Positions 26,668-35,567 of a stretch of DNA of 64,000 nucleotides are shown here, in pieces. This DNA is from Caldilineaceae bacterium (GTDB lineage Bacteria; Chloroflexota; Anaerolineae; Caldilineales; Caldilineaceae). The translations under genes were made by a program, and so were the position numbers. Every line of letters starts with the position of its first letter. Position 1 is the stretch's first letter. The notes beneath the pieces were generated by a model, which saw nothing but the letters and a program-made list of their open reading frames with translations, ran no database searches and had not been told where the DNA came from. Location: the NCBI GenBank assembly GCA_022824025.1, contig JAJEBF010000013.1:62001-126000 (forward strand). Reading direction: 5' to 3'.

Positions 26668-28011
26668 GTGGTAGGCGCACGGGTCTTAAGAAGACCTGGT
26701 GTCACTTCGTTCAAAGGTTTTTCGAAAATTGTGAAGCGCGCCGTACTTGAAACTCTCCTCCTTTGGGCCGGCCTGCTGCTGTGCGGCGGACTGGCCCTCT
26801 TGTTATTGGCGCTCACACCCGTCCGGGCCTGGCTCTGGTCGCAGACAGGTGAGACCGAATTCCTTGCCCAGGTCAAAGGGTTGACCGACCTCGCCGGGGG
26901 GACGCTGCGCCCGCGACCGAACCTTGCCCCCCAGCTTCTGACCGAACGCGCCGACATCTCGCCGTTTGGCGTCAACGTCTTCCTGGAACAGGAGGTCGAA
27001 CGGGCAAAGCGGGAACAGGCTGTGCGGATGGCCGCGCAGGCGGGTTTCCAATGGCTTCGGCAAGAGTTCCCCTGGGAAGACATCGAAATTCATGCGAAGG
27101 GCGACTTCGAAGACCGCCGCCACGAGCCGGTCCGCTCCTCCTGGGAAAAGTACGATCACATCGTCGAGATTGCCGAACAGGCCGGTCTGCAGCTGATTGT
27201 GAGAATCTCCAACCCGCCGGCCTGGAGCCGGGCCGAAGGAAACCTGTTCGGCTCCTATGCGCCGCCCGACAACTATGACGATTTCGCGGACTTCGCCGGC
27301 GCCGTCGCGACCCGTTATCGCGGACGCATTCGCTATTACCAACTTTGGAATGAACCGAACATCTACCCCGAATGGGGTGACTATCCGGTTGACCCTGAGG
27401 CCTATGTGGACCTGCTGAAGTCCGGCGCCGCCGCCATCCGTGCCAGCGATCCCGACGCTGTGATCGTCGCCGGCGCCCTGGCGGCGACAATCGATCTCGA
27501 CGGGACAACTGTGCCCGGGCGCAGCTTTTCCGACCTGCTCTTCCTGCAGAGAATGTACGACGCCGGCGCCGCGCCCTACTTTGACGTGATGGCAACGCAG
27601 GGGTACGGCCTCTGGTCGGGCCCGACAGACAGGCGTATGCATCCTCGCGTCATGAACTTCGGCCGGCCCCGGTTCATACGGGACCTGATGGTCGCCAACG
27701 GCGACGGACACAAGCCCATCTGGATCAGCGAGATGAACTGGAACGCCGCGCCCGCCGATGTGGAACCGCGTTACGGTCGCGTAAGCCTGGAGCAACAGGC
27801 CGCAAACCTGCCCCTGGCTTTCGAGCGCATTCGCGCCGACTGGCCCTGGCTGGGTGTAGCCAACGTCTGGTACCTGAAGCGGGCCACGGACCACTGGGAA
27901 CAGAACCAGCAGCCGGAAGCCTATTTTCGTCTTCTCGCCCCGGATTTTACGCCGCAACCGGTGTACGAGTCGATCCGGACCTACATCGCCGACCTGCCAG
28001 GGCAAGACTGA
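26668..28011 (+). CDS. Membrane-anchored glycoside hydrolase, clan A (GH39-like)
   Basis: A 447-residue protein with one N-terminal membrane anchor (ETLLLWAGLLLCGGLALLLL) and an extracytoplasmic TIM barrel. The proposed acid/base Glu is in YYQLWNEPNIYPEW and the nucleophile in PIWISEMNWN, the spacing expected for GH39/GH5-type retaining enzymes. The substrate is unknown. The start is either GTG 26668 or GTG 26731, neither with a strong ribosome site. The next gene, a GT39-type membrane glycosyltransferase, begins one base after the stop, so the two probably act on the same surface glycan or glycoprotein. Confidence 0.78.
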   Translation: MVGARVLRRPGVTSFKGFSKIVKRAVLETLLLWAGLLLCGGLALLLLALTPVRAWLWSQTGETEFLAQVKGLTDLAGGTLRPRPNLAPQLLTERADISPFGVNVFLEQEVERAKREQAVRMAAQAGFQWLRQEFPWEDIEIHAKGDFEDRRHEPVRSSWEKYDHIVEIAEQAGLQLIVRISNPPAWSRAEGNLFGSYAPPDNYDDFADFAGAVATRYRGRIRYYQLWNEPNIYPEWGDYPVDPEAYVDLLKSGAAAIRASDPDAVIVAGALAATIDLDGTTVPGRSFSDLLFLQRMYDAGAAPYFDVMATQGYGLWSGPTDRRMHPRVMNFGRPRFIRDLMVANGDGHKPIWISEMNWNAAPADVEPRYGRVSLEQQAANLPLAFERIRADWPWLGVANVWYLKRATDHWEQNQQPEAYFRLLAPDFTPQPVYESIRTYIADLPGQD

Positions 28012-28012
28012 C

Positions 28013-30475
28013 ATGTGGAGCTTGACGGCGCGGCCCCCTCTTCTGCGCCGCGCCTTCTTCATCGCCATTCTGGCGCTGGCCGCCTTCGTACGGTTCTACT
28101 GCCTCACCTGTTCCTCCCTATGGCACGACGAAGGCAACTCATGGGCCCTGGCGCAGCGCGGCTTCCAACAGATAGCCCGAGAGGCCGCGGCCGACATCCA
28201 TCCTCCCGGTTACTACTGGCTGCTGAAGGTCTGGGCCAGGCCGTTCGGCTACAGCGCCTGGGGGATGCGCAGCCTCTCCGCGGTTGCCGGCGTTCTCATT
28301 GTTGCATTTATCTATCTGGCGGCGCGCGAAATCGGCAAGGGCTCGGAAAAAGGCGGCGGAATTGCCGGCGACCGTTTCCTGTTCCCCCTCCTTGCCGCGC
28401 TCCTGGCCGCGCTCAACCCTTTCCAGATCTACTTTGGCCACGAAGCGCGCATGTACGCCCTGCTCGCCCTGGAAAGTACAGTTTTGATGTGGGCCCTGCT
28501 CGCGAAGCAGCGGCGAGCCATTGCCGGTAGCCGGAACGCTTCAGTCATCGGATATGCGGCAATCTACACGCTGGCTGCCGCCGCGGGTCTGTGGACGCAC
28601 TACTTCTTTGGCGTCATTTGGGCGGCGGCCGTCGGCGCCGCCTGTTGGTGGCGGCTGGGCCTGGGCAGCGGATCGGGGCCAACAGAAGTCGCACCGCTCA
28701 ACCAGTCTCCTGACAGGCCCGGCGCACCTGAAAAGGGGAGGCCCTTCCTCATCTTTCTGGGTTTGAACGCGCTGGCTCTCCTTGCTTTCCTGCCCTGGTT
28801 GCCGACAGGCGTAGACCGGCTGCTCAACTGGCCCTCTCAGGAGGGATATGTCGATGTTGCGGGAGCTTTGCGTCTCGCGCTACAGACACTGGCAACGGGT
28901 ACGATTCGCAGCGCGCCTCAGCTGGCATGGGGCTGGCTCCTTTTGGTCGGACTGCTTCCTGTATGCGGGCTCTGGCGCTTGCGCAGGGCCTACGCAGGGC
29001 CGGCGCTTCTTCTCTGGACTCTGCTGCCCCTGGCCGTGATGATTGGATTCGGCCTGCTCAATCCTTCCTTCCTGAAGTTTCTGCTGGCGGCTTCGCCAGC
29101 CTGGTGCATAGCGGCCGCGGTGTCTCCGCGCAGTCTGGCTGACGGGTTCACTTCTGTGCGGCAACTGAATTGGTTTGGCCGAGGGCTTCGGAAGGCAGAA
29201 AGCGCAAGGTTGTACCCTCCCTCCAAGGTGTTTTTCTCTGTTTCTGCCGCGGCCGTTGCTGGCCTGGCTGCAGTTCTTGCCGCGTTCACCCTTCCCGCCT
29301 ATTACACCGATCCTGGCGCGCGTGACAATTACGCCGGCATTGCTCAGACCATAGCTGCGCTGGCTGATCCGGTTGACGACCTCGTCATCCTGAATGCGCA
29401 GGGGCAAGCGGACGTCTGGAGGTACTATAACGTCAAGGTGGACGCCTTGCCTTTGCCCGTAGACAGACCTCCTGACCGGGCCAAAACCGAAGACACGCTT
29501 GAGAGGGAAACGAGGGATCGAGACCGGGTTTTCGCCGTCTACTGGGCAACAGAGCAGTCGGACGGCGAGGGAATCGTCGAGAATTGGCTGGGGCAGAACG
29601 CCTTCAAAGGCCTTGAAAGCTGGCAGGGCAACGTACGCTTTGCAACCTATTCGATGCCGCGGGAGCTGTCATGCGCTGCGCTGGAACAACCCCGCCGCTT
29701 TGGCGACATTGCTGAGTTGAACGAGGTCTGCCTTTCGCCCCAACCTCTTTCCGGCGGCGACACGCTTCTCATTGGCCTGCGCTGGCGCTCCCTGGCCGCG
29801 CCGGACAAGCGCCTCAAAGTGACGGTACAGTTGCTGGATGCCAGGAATCAGGTGGTCGTCCAGCGAGACGGCGAACCGGGGGGCGGGACGATTCCCGCCA
29901 CTGACTGGCAGGAGGGCGATGTGGTCGCCGACAACCACGGCCTTCCGCTGCCGCCCGGAACGCCGCCGGGGAGCTATCGCCTTATTGCCGCACTATACGA
30001 CCCGGAAAGCGGGGCTCGCCTGGCCACGCCTGCGGGGGACGCCGTTGAAATCGCGCAACCTGTCCTGGTACGGCCCGGCCAACCGATTCCACTTTCCATT
30101 ATACCCATGCAGCACCGTTCAGAATTCCTCCTTGGCCGCGTCTCCCTGGTCGGATACGAGTTCTTTCGCAAGTCCTTTGGACATGCCCCTGAGACTCCTC
30201 TTTCCAGCGGCGATCTTCTCCAGGTACACATTTACTGGCAAGCTCCGACTCCTCTCCCCTCCGATTGGGCGGAAGACATGACCATGAGACTGCTCCTCGG
30301 CGGCCAGGCTGTGGAATCACCGCTGGCCGGCGGCGGATATCCCACGGCCCAGTGGCGGCAGGGCGAGCTGGTCCGCAGCATATTCGAGATCCCGTTTGAC
30401 GGCGCTGATTCCAACCTTTGGCTGGAAGTAGACGGATCTCGCACTCGGTTGGGCAGAATTCCTCGGGCCAACTGA
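28013..30475 (+). CDS. GT39-type membrane glycosyltransferase (PMT_2 family)
   Basis: An 820-residue polytopic protein. The first loop carries the GT-C signature CSSLWHDEGNSWALAQ, and the second DIHPPGYYWLLKVW, as in dolichyl/polyprenyl-phosphate-sugar:protein glycosyltransferases. About nine to ten membrane segments occupy residues 10-430. The remaining 390 residues form a large outer domain with two beta-rich parts (GGDTLLIGLRWRSL, VHIYWQAPTPLPSDW) that look repeated. It should transfer sugars from a lipid carrier to an exported acceptor. It is tightly coupled to the upstream glycosidase gene. Donor and acceptor are unknown. Confidence 0.82.
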   Translation: MWSLTARPPLLRRAFFIAILALAAFVRFYCLTCSSLWHDEGNSWALAQRGFQQIAREAAADIHPPGYYWLLKVWARPFGYSAWGMRSLSAVAGVLIVAFIYLAAREIGKGSEKGGGIAGDRFLFPLLAALLAALNPFQIYFGHEARMYALLALESTVLMWALLAKQRRAIAGSRNASVIGYAAIYTLAAAAGLWTHYFFGVIWAAAVGAACWWRLGLGSGSGPTEVAPLNQSPDRPGAPEKGRPFLIFLGLNALALLAFLPWLPTGVDRLLNWPSQEGYVDVAGALRLALQTLATGTIRSAPQLAWGWLLLVGLLPVCGLWRLRRAYAGPALLLWTLLPLAVMIGFGLLNPSFLKFLLAASPAWCIAAAVSPRSLADGFTSVRQLNWFGRGLRKAESARLYPPSKVFFSVSAAAVAGLAAVLAAFTLPAYYTDPGARDNYAGIAQTIAALADPVDDLVILNAQGQADVWRYYNVKVDALPLPVDRPPDRAKTEDTLERETRDRDRVFAVYWATEQSDGEGIVENWLGQNAFKGLESWQGNVRFATYSMPRELSCAALEQPRRFGDIAELNEVCLSPQPLSGGDTLLIGLRWRSLAAPDKRLKVTVQLLDARNQVVVQRDGEPGGGTIPATDWQEGDVVADNHGLPLPPGTPPGSYRLIAALYDPESGARLATPAGDAVEIAQPVLVRPGQPIPLSIIPMQHRSEFLLGRVSLVGYEFFRKSFGHAPETPLSSGDLLQVHIYWQAPTPLPSDWAEDMTMRLLLGGQAVESPLAGGGYPTAQWRQGELVRSIFEIPFDGADSNLWLEVDGSRTRLGRIPRAN

Positions 30476-30547
30476 AACCAGAGGTTCGCCTACCGGCCCT
30501 ACGCAAGGCCCCGGCAGGAACGCGCGGTTACCTTGTACTCGAATCCT

Positions 30548-30594
30548 TTGACAAGGCGCAACGCGCATAGTACCATAGTGCCCGGTGCCACTAT
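30548..30594 (+). promoter_or_regulatory. Promoter with overlapping inverted repeat upstream of the HxlR gene
   Basis: TTGACA (30548-30553), a 17-base spacer and TACCAT (30571-30576) form a good promoter. An inverted repeat, ATAGTG (30575-30580) with CACTAT (30589-30594), overlaps the -10 end and the expected start site. That position suits a repressor such as the HxlR product itself. The transcript would have a leader of about 150 bases, including a hairpin formed by GCCCAAT and ATTGGGC near 30690-30712. Confidence 0.6.
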
Positions 30595-30736
30595 CGCCCC
30601 TTATTTGGGGAGCGATCCGGGTCAATCCCTGCATCTGCAGGTGTGCAAGGCGACTGCAGTTGAACCCGGAATTTGTATGCGGCGCACGCCCAATCCGGAC
30701 GACATTGGGCCCGCGCCTGGGAAAGGACTCTGCCCG

Positions 30737-31117
30737 ATGCGCGTGCAAACCCATCCTGCGGTTCTTCCGGATGAGTTGCCCTGCCCTGTTGAAGCGGCCG
30801 CGCGCATTATTGGTCAAAAGTGGACGTTACAGATCGTGCATCGGCTTCTCAATGCACGCAGCAAGCGATTTTGCGAACTGCAGGAAGAGTTGGGCGGCGT
30901 CAATCCGAGCACGCTCAGCAGCAGACTCAAAATGCTGGAGGACGAAGGTCTGGTCATGCGAGTACAGGTCAGCGCGATCCCTCCGCATGTCGAATACAGC
31001 TTGACGGATAAGGGCAGCGAGTTGGCGCCGGTCATCGCGGAGATTGCCGGCTGGAGTGAACGCTGGGTCTGCAATGAGAAGGAAGGCGCGGCACAGGCGC
31101 AGATTGAAGCAGGCTGA
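30737..31117 (+). CDS. HxlR-family winged-helix transcriptional regulator
   Basis: A 126-residue DNA-binding protein. The HxlR core is clear: CPVEAAARIIGQKWTLQIVHRLL, RFCELQEELGGVNPSTLSSRLKMLEDEGLV, and the wing VEYSLTDKGSEL. Members are usually redox- or electrophile-responsive and often use the N-terminal cysteine present here. ATG 30737 with AAAGGA upstream gives the family's normal length; the open frame extends further upstream through non-conserved sequence. It precedes a metallo-beta-lactamase-fold gene, which may be co-transcribed. Confidence 0.9.
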   Translation: MRVQTHPAVLPDELPCPVEAAARIIGQKWTLQIVHRLLNARSKRFCELQEELGGVNPSTLSSRLKMLEDEGLVMRVQVSAIPPHVEYSLTDKGSELAPVIAEIAGWSERWVCNEKEGAAQAQIEAG

Positions 31118-31152
31118 AGGATTGTGAAGTCCTTTCAAGGAGCGCGGCGAGA

Positions 31153-31806
31153 ATGCTGATCACCGGCCTCACCGTTGGACTGTTGCAGGAAAACTGTTAC
31201 ATCCTGGGTTGTGAGGAGACGATGCGGGGTGTCGTCATTGACCCTGGAGACAGCGCGCGCGCTATCCTGGGCGAGATCGAAGAAATGGGCCTGACGATCG
31301 AAAAGATCATCAATACCCACTCCCACTTCGACCATGTCCTGGCTGTGAACTCTCTGAAAGAAGCCACCGGCGCCACCTTTCACCTCCATCGAGAAGACCT
31401 GCCCATTCTGCGGGCCGCCCCGGAACGCGTCCGCGAATGGCTCGGCGCAAGGGTCGATCCGATCGACGAACCCGACCATTTTCTTGAGCCGGGAAACTCC
31501 ATAGAGTTCGGCGCAGAGTCGCTGGAGATCCGCTTTACGCCCGGCCACTCACCCGGCCACGTAGTCTTTGTAGACCACAACAACGAGCAGGTATTCGCCG
31601 GTGACACGCTTTTCCGCGGCAGCATCGGACGATTCGACCTGCCGCTCGCAGACGGGCCAACGCTGTTACGCAGCATTCAGGTGGCGTTGCTCACGCTGCC
31701 CGACAACTACATCGTTTATCCAGGCCACGGCGACGCGACCACAATTGGCGACGAACGGGAGACCAATCCCTTTATCGGCCGAGCTGCCGCGTATTCATTT
31801 GAATGA
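31153..31806 (+). CDS. Metallo-beta-lactamase-fold hydrolase (glyoxalase II-like)
   Basis: A 217-residue cytoplasmic hydrolase with the binuclear metal motif THSHFDHV, then GHSPGHVVFVD and YPGHGDATTIGDE. These match the YcbL/glyoxalase II-like group that hydrolyses thioesters such as acyl-glutathione analogues. ATG 31153 has an AAGGAG site 36 bases after the HxlR gene, suggesting a joint role in electrophile or aldehyde detoxification. The actual substrate is not known. Confidence 0.9.
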   Translation: MLITGLTVGLLQENCYILGCEETMRGVVIDPGDSARAILGEIEEMGLTIEKIINTHSHFDHVLAVNSLKEATGATFHLHREDLPILRAAPERVREWLGARVDPIDEPDHFLEPGNSIEFGAESLEIRFTPGHSPGHVVFVDHNNEQVFAGDTLFRGSIGRFDLPLADGPTLLRSIQVALLTLPDNYIVYPGHGDATTIGDERETNPFIGRAAAYSFE

Positions 31807-31821
31807 TCGCAGGAGTGTGCC

Positions 31822-32178
31822 ATGACGACTCTAGCCGGAGGACTTGTGAGGCTGTGGACGAGGAACCGGGAGCGAACGCGAACGGTTGAGACGGCCGAGG
31901 AAGAGGCTTCGGCTACGACAGGCGGCTCACTATCGCAGGAGCCCGTTGTGGTATGGCAGGCAGCCAATCCCATGGAGGCGCAGATCGTCAAGGGGCGCCT
32001 GCAAAGCGCAGGCATACCCGCGATTGTCCGCGGCGAGGCGATGGGCCGTATCTATGGATTCGTCTACGGCGGCCTGGCTGAACGGGATGTGTTGGTGCCC
32101 GCGCCGCTGGCAGATGCGGCAGAGGAACTCCTCTCGGAGGAAATCGAGTGGGACGTGGACGGCGCGCCTCAACAGTAG
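31822..32178 (+). CDS. DUF2007-like putative signal-transducing protein
   Basis: A 118-residue soluble protein. Residues 40-110 (VVWQAANPMEAQIVKGRLQSAGIPA, DVLVPAPLADAAEELL) match the small ferredoxin-like DUF2007 fold, often annotated as a prokaryotic signal-transducing protein. The first 40 residues are charged and non-conserved. It lies 15 bases after the hydrolase gene in the same direction. Function is unknown. Confidence 0.7.
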   Translation: MTTLAGGLVRLWTRNRERTRTVETAEEEASATTGGSLSQEPVVVWQAANPMEAQIVKGRLQSAGIPAIVRGEAMGRIYGFVYGGLAERDVLVPAPLADAAEELLSEEIEWDVDGAPQQ

Positions 32179-32208
32179 CTCGATTTCTGTGGCGCGCCGC
32201 CCAACATC

Positions 32209-32228
32209 TATAATGTCCAGGGTATAAT
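32209..32228 (+). promoter_or_regulatory. Tandem TATAAT boxes upstream of the ccm operon
   Basis: Two exact TATAAT hexamers occur at 32209-32214 and 32223-32228, about 90-110 bases before ccmE. No strong -35 is visible for either, so an activator or another sigma factor could be involved. Confidence 0.45.
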
Positions 32229-32318
32229 ATCAAGAGCTGTTCGGCAGTCTCCGACATAAGAGCAGGAGGAAGAACTCTGACAGCCTCGCGACAGGCTGGA
32301 AAAACGATAGAGCCCACG

Positions 32319-32828
32319 ATGAGCACATCTACGCCGACGATTGAGGATCTGGAAAGTGAGTTTGAGGAAGGGCCAATCCCTTCCCGCTTGGCGCGCAAAC
32401 GATCCGGCGTCAAACCGCAGTTCCTTGTAGCAGGCCTCTTGTTGATTGGTGTCATCGTCTCACTGATGGTCTATGGCCTGACCACCGCCAAGGCATACTG
32501 GTTGACGGTCGATGAGGTCCAGCAACAGAAGGGTTCGCTCGCGGATAAGCGCCTGAGGGTCAATGGCATCGTTGTCGACGGCAGCGAGCAGTGGGATGCC
32601 GAGGCCGTAACGCTGCGATTCAGAATCCAGGACGAGGAAAGTCCGAACGGTCAGCTCGAAATCGTTTACTACGAACCCCGACCGGACAACTTTCAGCGGG
32701 CCGCTTCCGTCATCGTGGAGGGTGAACTAACGCCCGGCGGCGTTTTTGAGGCAGACGTGCTCCTTCTCAAATGTCCCAGTCGCTACGAAGAGGCCCCCGA
32801 AGACATTTTGCTTGGGGCAAGCGGCTGA
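32319..32828 (+). CDS. ccmE: Cytochrome c maturation haem chaperone CcmE, Cys-type
   Basis: A 169-residue membrane-anchored haem chaperone. One N-terminal transmembrane helix (VAGLLLIGVIVSLMVYGL) is followed by the OB-fold domain (RVNGIVVDGSEQW, VIVEGELTPGGVFEADVLLLKCPSRYEE). The haem-binding residue is Cys152 in C-x3-Y, where most CcmE proteins have His in H-x3-Y. The Cys form is known from Desulfovibrio and some archaea, where it goes with a variant maturation system lacking CcmH. It is the first gene of the cluster. Confidence 0.9.
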   Translation: MSTSTPTIEDLESEFEEGPIPSRLARKRSGVKPQFLVAGLLLIGVIVSLMVYGLTTAKAYWLTVDEVQQQKGSLADKRLRVNGIVVDGSEQWDAEAVTLRFRIQDEESPNGQLEIVYYEPRPDNFQRAASVIVEGELTPGGVFEADVLLLKCPSRYEEAPEDILLGASG

Positions 32829-32943
32829 GAAGAGGCGTGGATGGCCTTCGATGAGCAATAACAAGGTTACGGCTCCGTTCTGGTCGCTCCCGCGACCTTA
32901 CTTCCTCGCTGCTCTTGCCTCATCCAGAATTCGGAATTGAAGA

Positions 32944-34827
32944 TTGCTCAGCAAATGGCCCCTTTGCGCTCTTTTTCTAGCCTGCGCACTTGCTCTCTTC
33001 GTGCCACTGTCAGCCGATAGGCTTCGAGCCCAGGAACCTTCCCCGTCTTTCGACCCCGAGCAGGTCCCGATCCCGCAACGCCCGCCATTTTCCGGACTGG
33101 CAGCCCAATCCTACGCCCAGAATTGCGCGCCTTGCCACGGCCCCGCCGGTGACGGTGACGGCCCCGCGGGCGCGGCCGCCGACCCAACCGTCTTTTCCGA
33201 CCCGGCCGCAATCTGGGATCGTTCGCCAGCCGAGCTTTTTTTCGTTACAAAGTTCGGCCGCATTGAGAACCTGATGCCTCCCTGGCGAAACAGCATGAGC
33301 GATGAACAGATCTGGCAAGCCGTCTACTACTCCTGGAGTCTTCACACGACCGAAACGGAGATCGCAGAGGGGGCAGAGCTCTATGCCCAGTCCTGTCGCG
33401 CTTGCCACGGCGCTGACGGCCGCGGGGACGGCTCCGCCGCCGGCGGCGAAATACCCGACTTTGCCGCGCAGGCCCCGATGATATTCGCCAGCCAGGCCGA
33501 GCTGGATCAGCGCTGGCGGGATACTCACCCTGACCTTGGTTCCGACTGGTCAATGTCCCAGCGGCAGGCTGTGCTCGAATACGTGCGCGCCTTCACCTAC
33601 GAACCCATTTGGGCCCCCTTTTCGCTTTCCGGTTCCGGCGTAATCAGCGGTGAAGTCGTTCAGGGAACGGAAGACGGCTCTGCATTGCGGCCTATGGAGG
33701 TCATGCTAAACGTCTATCAGCAGACTAATCTTGTGGAGACCCGTACTGCCATGACGGAGGCTGAGGGCGGTTTCGCCTTCCAGAACCTGCCGTTGGACGA
33801 AGGCTTCTACTTTCTCGTTGAGACCTCCTATCGAGACGTTCGCTATACCTCGCCGATCCTGGCATTCAGCGGTCCCGATTTCACCGAAGACCGTGTCGGC
33901 CCGGATCGAATCGACACGTCGTTGCCAGTATACGAGACGACGACCGATCCGCACGGCATTCAGGTAAGCCGCGCCAATTGGATCATCGAGCACGAGGCAG
34001 GCGCTCTCCTGGTGGGGCAGCTCTTCACATTCGGCAACGCTTCCGACCGTACATTTGTTGGAACCAAAGAGGAGACGTTGGACTGGCCGGTCACCCTTGC
34101 CATCGGGCTGCCGGCAGACGCGCAGGGCGTTGAAGTCCAGGACGGGCTGATAGGCGAAGACTATATTCTGCGCCAGCAGACCCTCTATGACACGCGACCG
34201 GTTCGCCCCGGTGACGGCGCCCGGCAGACTTTTGTGCGATACCGGCTTCCTTTTGCCGACGACTCCGCCGAAGTTAGTTTTCCCGTATCCTATGATATTC
34301 AGCTGCTGAATGTACTGGTTGCCGACCTGCCTGGGCTGGAAGCGGACCTTGCGCTCGCCGGCGAACCCCTTGAACCAGGCGGCCAGGAGACGATCCAGGG
34401 CGTCAGTTTCCGTCGCTGGAGCGCCCCGGTTTCAAGTGGTCTCCCTTTGCAAGTTAGGCTGCGGCGACTCATCCCGGCCGGGGGGCTCGATCCGCGTGCG
34501 GAACGCGAGCCGCAGACCAACCGGCAGATGCCGATCGCGGCGCCGCCCCTGGACGCCCGTGTCCCTATGGTTGTCGGCGGGATCGTAACCCTGGCTCTTC
34601 TTGCGGCGATTCTACTGTTTGTGCAGAGAGAACGAAACAGGGGGCCGCCGACAGCCGCGCAGATTACGGCGCGGCGCGCGGAGCTGATAGACCAGATAGC
34701 CCGTCTCGACGATCTGCACGCTCTTGGCGAGCTGGAGGAGAACTCTTGGAAGAGAGAAAGGGAGAATCTGAAGCAGGAGCTGATCGCCATCGCCCTGACC
34801 CAGAAGAGAGCGAGCGAGACGGAATGA
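32944..34827 (+). CDS. Dihaem cytochrome c membrane protein of the ccm operon
   Basis: A 627-residue exported protein with a signal peptide (LCALFLACALALFVPLSA), two cytochrome c domains (CAPCH at residues 61-65 and CRACH at 151-155), a carboxypeptidase-regulatory-like beta domain (GVISGEVVQGTEDGSALRP...), a long beta-rich region, one C-terminal transmembrane helix (VPMVVGGIVTLALLAAILLF) and a short charged cytoplasmic helix. An in-frame TGA at 32938-32940 forces the start to TTG 32944, with GGAA just upstream. It overlaps ccmA by 4 bases and occupies the place where ccmF often lies. It may be a client or an electron donor of the maturation system. Confidence 0.8.
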   Translation: MLSKWPLCALFLACALALFVPLSADRLRAQEPSPSFDPEQVPIPQRPPFSGLAAQSYAQNCAPCHGPAGDGDGPAGAAADPTVFSDPAAIWDRSPAELFFVTKFGRIENLMPPWRNSMSDEQIWQAVYYSWSLHTTETEIAEGAELYAQSCRACHGADGRGDGSAAGGEIPDFAAQAPMIFASQAELDQRWRDTHPDLGSDWSMSQRQAVLEYVRAFTYEPIWAPFSLSGSGVISGEVVQGTEDGSALRPMEVMLNVYQQTNLVETRTAMTEAEGGFAFQNLPLDEGFYFLVETSYRDVRYTSPILAFSGPDFTEDRVGPDRIDTSLPVYETTTDPHGIQVSRANWIIEHEAGALLVGQLFTFGNASDRTFVGTKEETLDWPVTLAIGLPADAQGVEVQDGLIGEDYILRQQTLYDTRPVRPGDGARQTFVRYRLPFADDSAEVSFPVSYDIQLLNVLVADLPGLEADLALAGEPLEPGGQETIQGVSFRRWSAPVSSGLPLQVRLRRLIPAGGLDPRAEREPQTNRQMPIAAPPLDARVPMVVGGIVTLALLAAILLFVQRERNRGPPTAAQITARRAELIDQIARLDDLHALGELEENSWKRERENLKQELIAIALTQKRASETE

Positions 34828-35504
34828 CCGGGCCCTCTCTCCCGCTGATCAGGTGTGAACAGGTTCGGAAACGGTATGGCCACAGGCGCATCCTGCGCGA
34901 TGTCTCATTTTCCGTTGCCGCAGGCGAAGTCCTGGCCTTGCTGGGCGCCAACGGTTCAGGCAAGACGACGCTCTTGCGAATCGTCGCCGGACTGGACAAG
35001 CCGGACCGAGGCGAGGTCTGGCTGGGCCCCGTGCCGCTTTCAAACGCGGGCCACGAGATCCGCCGGTATGTCGGTGTTGTCGCCCACGCCCCTCTGCTGT
35101 ACGATCGACTAACGGGCTTGGAAAACCTCCGCTTCTACGCGCGATTGTACGACCTGGATGACGCCGAGGCGCGTATCGAACACCTGTTGAGATCGCTCAG
35201 ACTTTGGGGCCGCCGAGACGATGCAGTAAGGACGTACAGCCGGGGGATGTCGCAAAGGCTGGCCATCGCCAGAGCACTGTTGCACGACCCGCCGGTGGTC
35301 ATTTTCGATGAACCGGACACCGGGCTGGACAGACAGAGCCTGGATGATATAACTGAACTCTTTACGCAGCTGCGCAGTAGAGGGCGGGCAGTATTCGTCA
35401 CAACGCATGACGCGGCGCGCGCATTCAGCTGGGCAGAACGGGTTTACGAGCTACGCAAAGGTTGCCTGCAACAGATTGCCGGCTCGAAACGTAATGGGGA
35501 GTGA
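34824..35504 (+). CDS. ccmA: Haem ABC exporter ATP-binding protein CcmA
   Basis: A 226-residue ABC ATPase that energises release of holo-CcmE. It has Walker A GANGSGKTT, signature YSRGMSQRLAIARAL and Walker B VVIFDEPDTGLD. ATG 34824 overlaps the cytochrome stop in ATGA, and the longer in-frame extension lies within the preceding gene. Partner genes ccmB, ccmC and ccmD follow in order. Confidence 0.92.
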   Translation: MTGPSLPLIRCEQVRKRYGHRRILRDVSFSVAAGEVLALLGANGSGKTTLLRIVAGLDKPDRGEVWLGPVPLSNAGHEIRRYVGVVAHAPLLYDRLTGLENLRFYARLYDLDDAEARIEHLLRSLRLWGRRDDAVRTYSRGMSQRLAIARALLHDPPVVIFDEPDTGLDRQSLDDITELFTQLRSRGRAVFVTTHDAARAFSWAERVYELRKGCLQQIAGSKRNGE

Positions 35505-35567
35505 GAAGCCGCGCGTGGAATTTGATTCTCACTTCTCCGTCGCAGGACAGGCGGTCGAACGCGGGGT

